Below, piece after piece: positions 60,741 to 64,000 of a stretch of 64,000 nucleotides of DNA. Origin of the DNA: Monilinia fructicola (Eukaryota > Ascomycota > Leotiomycetes > Helotiales > Sclerotiniaceae); NCBI GenBank assembly GCA_008692225.1, contig VICG01000001.1:3936001-4000000 (forward strand), written 5' to 3'. The translations under genes were made by a program, and so were the position numbers. The notes beneath the pieces were generated by a model that was not told the DNA's origin, did not search any database, and was given only the letters and a program-made list of their open reading frames with translations. Position 1 is the first letter of the stretch, and each line of letters starts with the position of its first letter.

Positions 60741-60851
60741 CAATACAATACAATACAGTACAATACAGTACAATACAACACAATACAATACAGTACAATA
60801 CAGTACAATACAATACAATACAATACAATACAATACAATACAATACAATAC
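60741..60851. repeat. ACAAT pentamer array
   Basis: About 22 units of ACAAT, with some ACAGT variants at the left side. Minus-strand translation gives an artefactual Tyr/Cys/Ile/Val/Leu repeat. Confidence 0.95.
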
Positions 60852-61254
60852 CAATTACCGTACCCGCACGATAAGGATACGCACCCCATCATACGTATAA
60901 CATATTGGAACTTTCCCTCGCAACGTCGTAAGCAAAACGGACTAAAAATGCCCATCATGGACGGTCGGAGTCGAGATGGCAATCGACAAGCGTGACGATC
61001 GAAAGGTCTCTCCAATGATCTCGCCGCAATCCTTTGACACGTGGGGCAATCTACAAAAGCCAATGACGAGTAGACTCCAGCCATTTGAAGTCGAGGGGTG
61101 GTCGGGATTGGCGAACCCCCGATGCTTGGTCTTGCTTTGGACTCCGGCTTTGCTTCCTGGTATCGAAGATCGATGCGACTTGTGATAGATGGGCCTGAAT
61201 CTAATATCTTGGAATCATTATTGTGGTATTGTATGTGTGTATATGTGGGAATGT

Positions 61255-61261
61255 GTGTATT

Positions 61262-61308
<47 letters not shown>

Positions 61309-61311
61309 ATT

Positions 61312-61346
<35 letters not shown>

Positions 61347-61620
61347 ATATATATGTATTTGTATATATATATGTATATGTGTTTACGGGTATATATGTAT
61401 ATATGTATTTGTGTATATATATATGTGTGTGTATATATATGTATTTGTATATATATGTATATATGTATATATGTGTGTGTGTGTGTATATGTATGTATTT
61501 GTGTATATATATATATGTATATATATCTATGAATGTATGTTTATATTTATACATCTGTACATATATATATATCTATGGAGATATGTATATGTATCCATGG
61601 ATATATTATATATATGTAAG
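61255..61620. repeat. TG/TA dinucleotide and TATATG mixed array, about 365 bp
   Basis: Alternating purine-pyrimidine sequence with blocks of (TG)n and (TA)n. Four overlapping open frames over it are artefacts. Confidence 0.95.
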
Positions 61621-63462
61621 CGAAGAAAGTAGAACTATCTACAAGCCAAAAGATCATACTGCACATCCAAAAATAACACGACACCTCCCATCAATCGGTG
61701 AAGAATAAAGAGTTTGGCAGTTTTGGTAAGCTATTGTGGTGCGAATCATCTTGTTTCAAATTGCTTTAGTTTGCTTTGTTGCGCGTATTTGTTCGGAGGT
61801 TGTAAACAGTAGGGTTCGCCTGAAGCTTCTGCATTTTTTCTCTCTCTCGTTTTGATCTTGTGGGTTCTTGCGATCCTTTTCCACCTTTTGGCCATGGCTC
61901 GTCTGGTCTGCCTGCGTGAGTTTGTTTCCCCAGAGCTGCGCCCTCCTGTCTGTCTTGTGGTGGGGCAGAAAATGGCCAATTCACCAATCGAGAGCGGCAG
62001 GCACATGGACTAGCCGAATAGCTTCCTCAGAACATATATACGCACCCGTGGCCAGGATAGAAAGAACGTGGTGACGAGTCATACAATTTAGATTTATAAT
62101 ATTGCCAGTGGGCTTTGCAAAAAACACCTCCAGCTACATCGAGAGACTCCAATTCGTGCACAAGTCACCGCCCATATCTACACCATGCCCGCCCGCTGAG
62201 CCACAATCGTAGACGGGAATGAAAGCCGCTTCCAAGGTTGAGGGGATCAAAACAAAGTACGTGCATGCCCACCGAGCCATCTCTGAGCTCTCTGATCTTC
62301 TCACGGACGAGTTCGGATAAGATCAACATGGGATTACTTGTCAATTGTACGCGCACCGATTTTGAGCTTGGGCACTTGAGCATGGGCGTAAGGTGAGTGC
62401 TTCAATTGCTTGACGATTCTAATAATAAGTTATTGCTATTGAGCTACTAGTATTGCAGCTTCTAATACCTCTCCCTTCCTGCCCCCCAACATACGCCTGG
62501 CTTGAGTCTCGCCTGCGCCAAAACTTTCTGATACCAAATGACCCCGGCGGTATATTGTCTTCAGACTTCATGGTTGAGAGAGTACAGAATTAAGGATTGA
62601 AGAAGGTAATCAACCGTCAAAATCGACCAAGGGTAAGACTAATTATGGTCCTGGCTGTCTCCCTAGACCCCAAGCTTATTAAATGTGAATTTGTCCGAAA
62701 TTCGAAAAGGAGATTGCTTTGGTATGATTAGGAGAGAGCAAGGGCAGACTATATCACCCTGAGATACTTTTGCACACTTGTGCACATTTCTCCACCCGCT
62801 CCGACATTAAAAGACACTCGTTGTGAGAATGAGATGCCTCACCACCAATATGCTGAGTTTGCTTCACGGGTCGACTTCTCTCACAATTCACAAGGAGCAG
62901 AAGGTCTTAAAACAATTGCATATAACCTTTGAATTTGCTAAATCGATCTTCATTCACTAAGAGGGAAATAGTAGCCCAACATGACCTCCACTGCAGCTGG
63001 ATGACATCAAATTGATGGACTCTACGACGGATCAACATGAGGGCTTCCATGCTAAAGCATCAAGTATGCGCGCTCGAACCAACATGCGGTTGTCCTCGGG
63101 TTCCGGTAGCTGTACAACATTGTATGCATCTGCTCTGCAAAGTCATCACCCGTGGCAGCAATTCGAAATTAGTGGTTGGTGGAAATTGTGTTTTTTATTT
63201 ATATCACAGATGCACTCAGCACTTGCAAGAAAAGCCGGCAAGCCGGTCGGTCTCTAAGGCCGCAGACTTGATCCTAGGAGTCAAGCTGAACAGTTGGATG
63301 AACTGCTTCATTGTAATCTGATCCGTAGATGCAGTAAAATACAACCAATGATGCCCTTTGTTTCCCTGTCATTAACTCCATAAGCCCACGTTGCGACAGA
63401 TCCTGAAGAACTCGCCGAATCGATACACTCGGAGTCTATGCCATATTTTTTGATTGAGATGC

Positions 63463-64000
63463 TTATCTGACGATACCCTCGAAACGGTTCTTGAACCATC
63501 TAAGCAGAAAAATATTAGCACAATGCGACCTCAACCAGAACCATGAGTGTAAACTTACTTGACGGTCTCTTCACGCTTGATCTTGTGGCTGGCTCCGATG
63601 GAGGTCTTGCAGCGACGACGCTTGGCAACACGCTCACCAGGGCGGGTCATGCAGGCGTAGAAATCCATTCCGTAAATACCGATCGCAGGGTCGTACTTGA
63701 TACCGAGATCGATGTGCTCGGAGATACCGAAACCAAAGTTACCAGTCTCGGAGAAGTTGCGCTTGCGGAGCTCATACTCCTTGACCTTCAATCCACGCTC
63801 CAAGATTTCCTCGGCCTTTGGACCACGGACGGTAACGTGAACAGCGATCTTTTCGTTACGACGGATACCGAAGGTACGGACAGTATATCTGGCCTTGCCT
63901 GTGGGCAAAGTGGTTAGAAAATGACGATAATGGAAGTAATTGGCGTATGCATACTGTAGACTGGGGTTTGACCACTCAATTGTTCCAAAACTTTAGCAGC
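63463..64000 (-). CDS. rpl11: 60S ribosomal protein uL5 (RPL11), 5' end outside window
   Basis: Large-subunit protein that with uL18 and 5S rRNA forms the 5S RNP. Reverse exons visible are 64000-63955 (partial), 63898-63559 and 63499-63463. The protein is near-invariant in eukaryotes: [20 protein letters not shown] across the first intron, [41 protein letters not shown] and the C-terminal [11 protein letters not shown]. Introns have GTATGC and GTAAGT donors. About the first 40 codons including the start lie beyond the window end. No frame break is visible. Confidence 0.95.

Larger units (their letters stand above)
59896..63462. other. Intergenic, simple repeats, no gene
   Basis: No domain-bearing frame is present. 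Arrays: AAAGTC (60427-60480), ACAAT (60741-60851), TG/TA (61255-61620). Frames at 61746-62074, 62165-62383 and 63012-63321 have no recognisable product. The region 62700-63300 has more balanced composition and some coding-like short frames, but no start-to-stop model could be built. Confidence 0.5.

Noticed and set aside
60587..61084. 165-codon minus frame with a Tyr-Cys-Ile-Val-Leu repeat
   Set aside because: Its core is the ACAAT pentamer array; flanking residues have no domain.
61189..61708. Four overlapping long frames (Tyr/Val/Cys/Ile)
   Set aside because: They come from the TG/TA microsatellite in all frames.

Overview
The window is nuclear DNA of a filamentous ascomycete (Pezizomycotina). 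The evidence is short introns of 48-207 nt with GTAAGT-type donors and CTAAC-like branch sites, fungal-only families (DUF2406, a conidiation-protein-8-like protein), fungal versions of VMA21, Fun30 and zwf, and A/T-rich repeat islands that look eroded by repeat-induced point mutation (RIP). Protein similarity recalled from memory points to Leotiomycetes (a Botrytis/Sclerotinia-type fungus); this is inference and was not searched.

Layout. Thirteen protein genes and one tRNA are supported. 0.7-4.4 kb: DUF726 putative lipase (+). 7.4-9.1 kb: single-pass membrane protein (+). 10.1-11.3 kb: HpcH/HpaI aldolase, citrate-lyase-beta-like (-). 14.1-17.0 kb: FAD-linked oxidase carrying an EF-hand loop (-). 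18.3-20.0 kb: cysteine-rich zinc-binding protein (-). 26.9-28.2 kb: metallo-beta-lactamase-fold protein (+). 29.3 kb: intron-containing tRNA-Asp (+). 30.3-31.5 kb: HCA59/Tls1 family (-). 32.8-34.8 kb: glucose-6-phosphate dehydrogenase (-). 37.3-38.1 kb: ribosomal protein eL33 (+). 45.5-47.1 kb: DUF2406 protein (+). 47.7-48.3 kb: VMA21 (-). 49.3-52.9 kb: Fun30-type SNF2 remodeller (+). 59.5-59.9 kb: small conidiation-protein-8-like protein (-). 63.5 kb to the end: ribosomal protein uL5/RPL11 (-), cut by the window end.

Between genes lie long deserts (20.0-26.9, 38.1-45.4 and 52.9-59.4 kb) full of microsatellites, very A/T-rich tracts, and one nested transposon island (54.88-58.25 kb). In that island a 1.3-kb Tc1/mariner-type element sits inside a ~0.4-kb TIR element, which itself sits inside a larger inverted-repeat-bounded A/T-rich element.

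The most important practical point is that four genes (DUF726, HpcH/HpaI, FAD oxidase, DUF2406) cannot be read in one frame because of at least 14 single-base gains or losses, nearly all in short homopolymer runs. The other genes (over 10 kb of coding sequence) read through cleanly. Assembly error and recent gene decay are both possible. The genes have no obvious common pathway; this is ordinary mixed housekeeping and accessory content, not an operon-like system. No clear novel system was found. The best candidates for follow-up are the EF-hand inside a flavin oxidase, the TQ-repeat cluster in the Fun30 homologue, the nested transposon island, and two over-represented intergenic palindromes.
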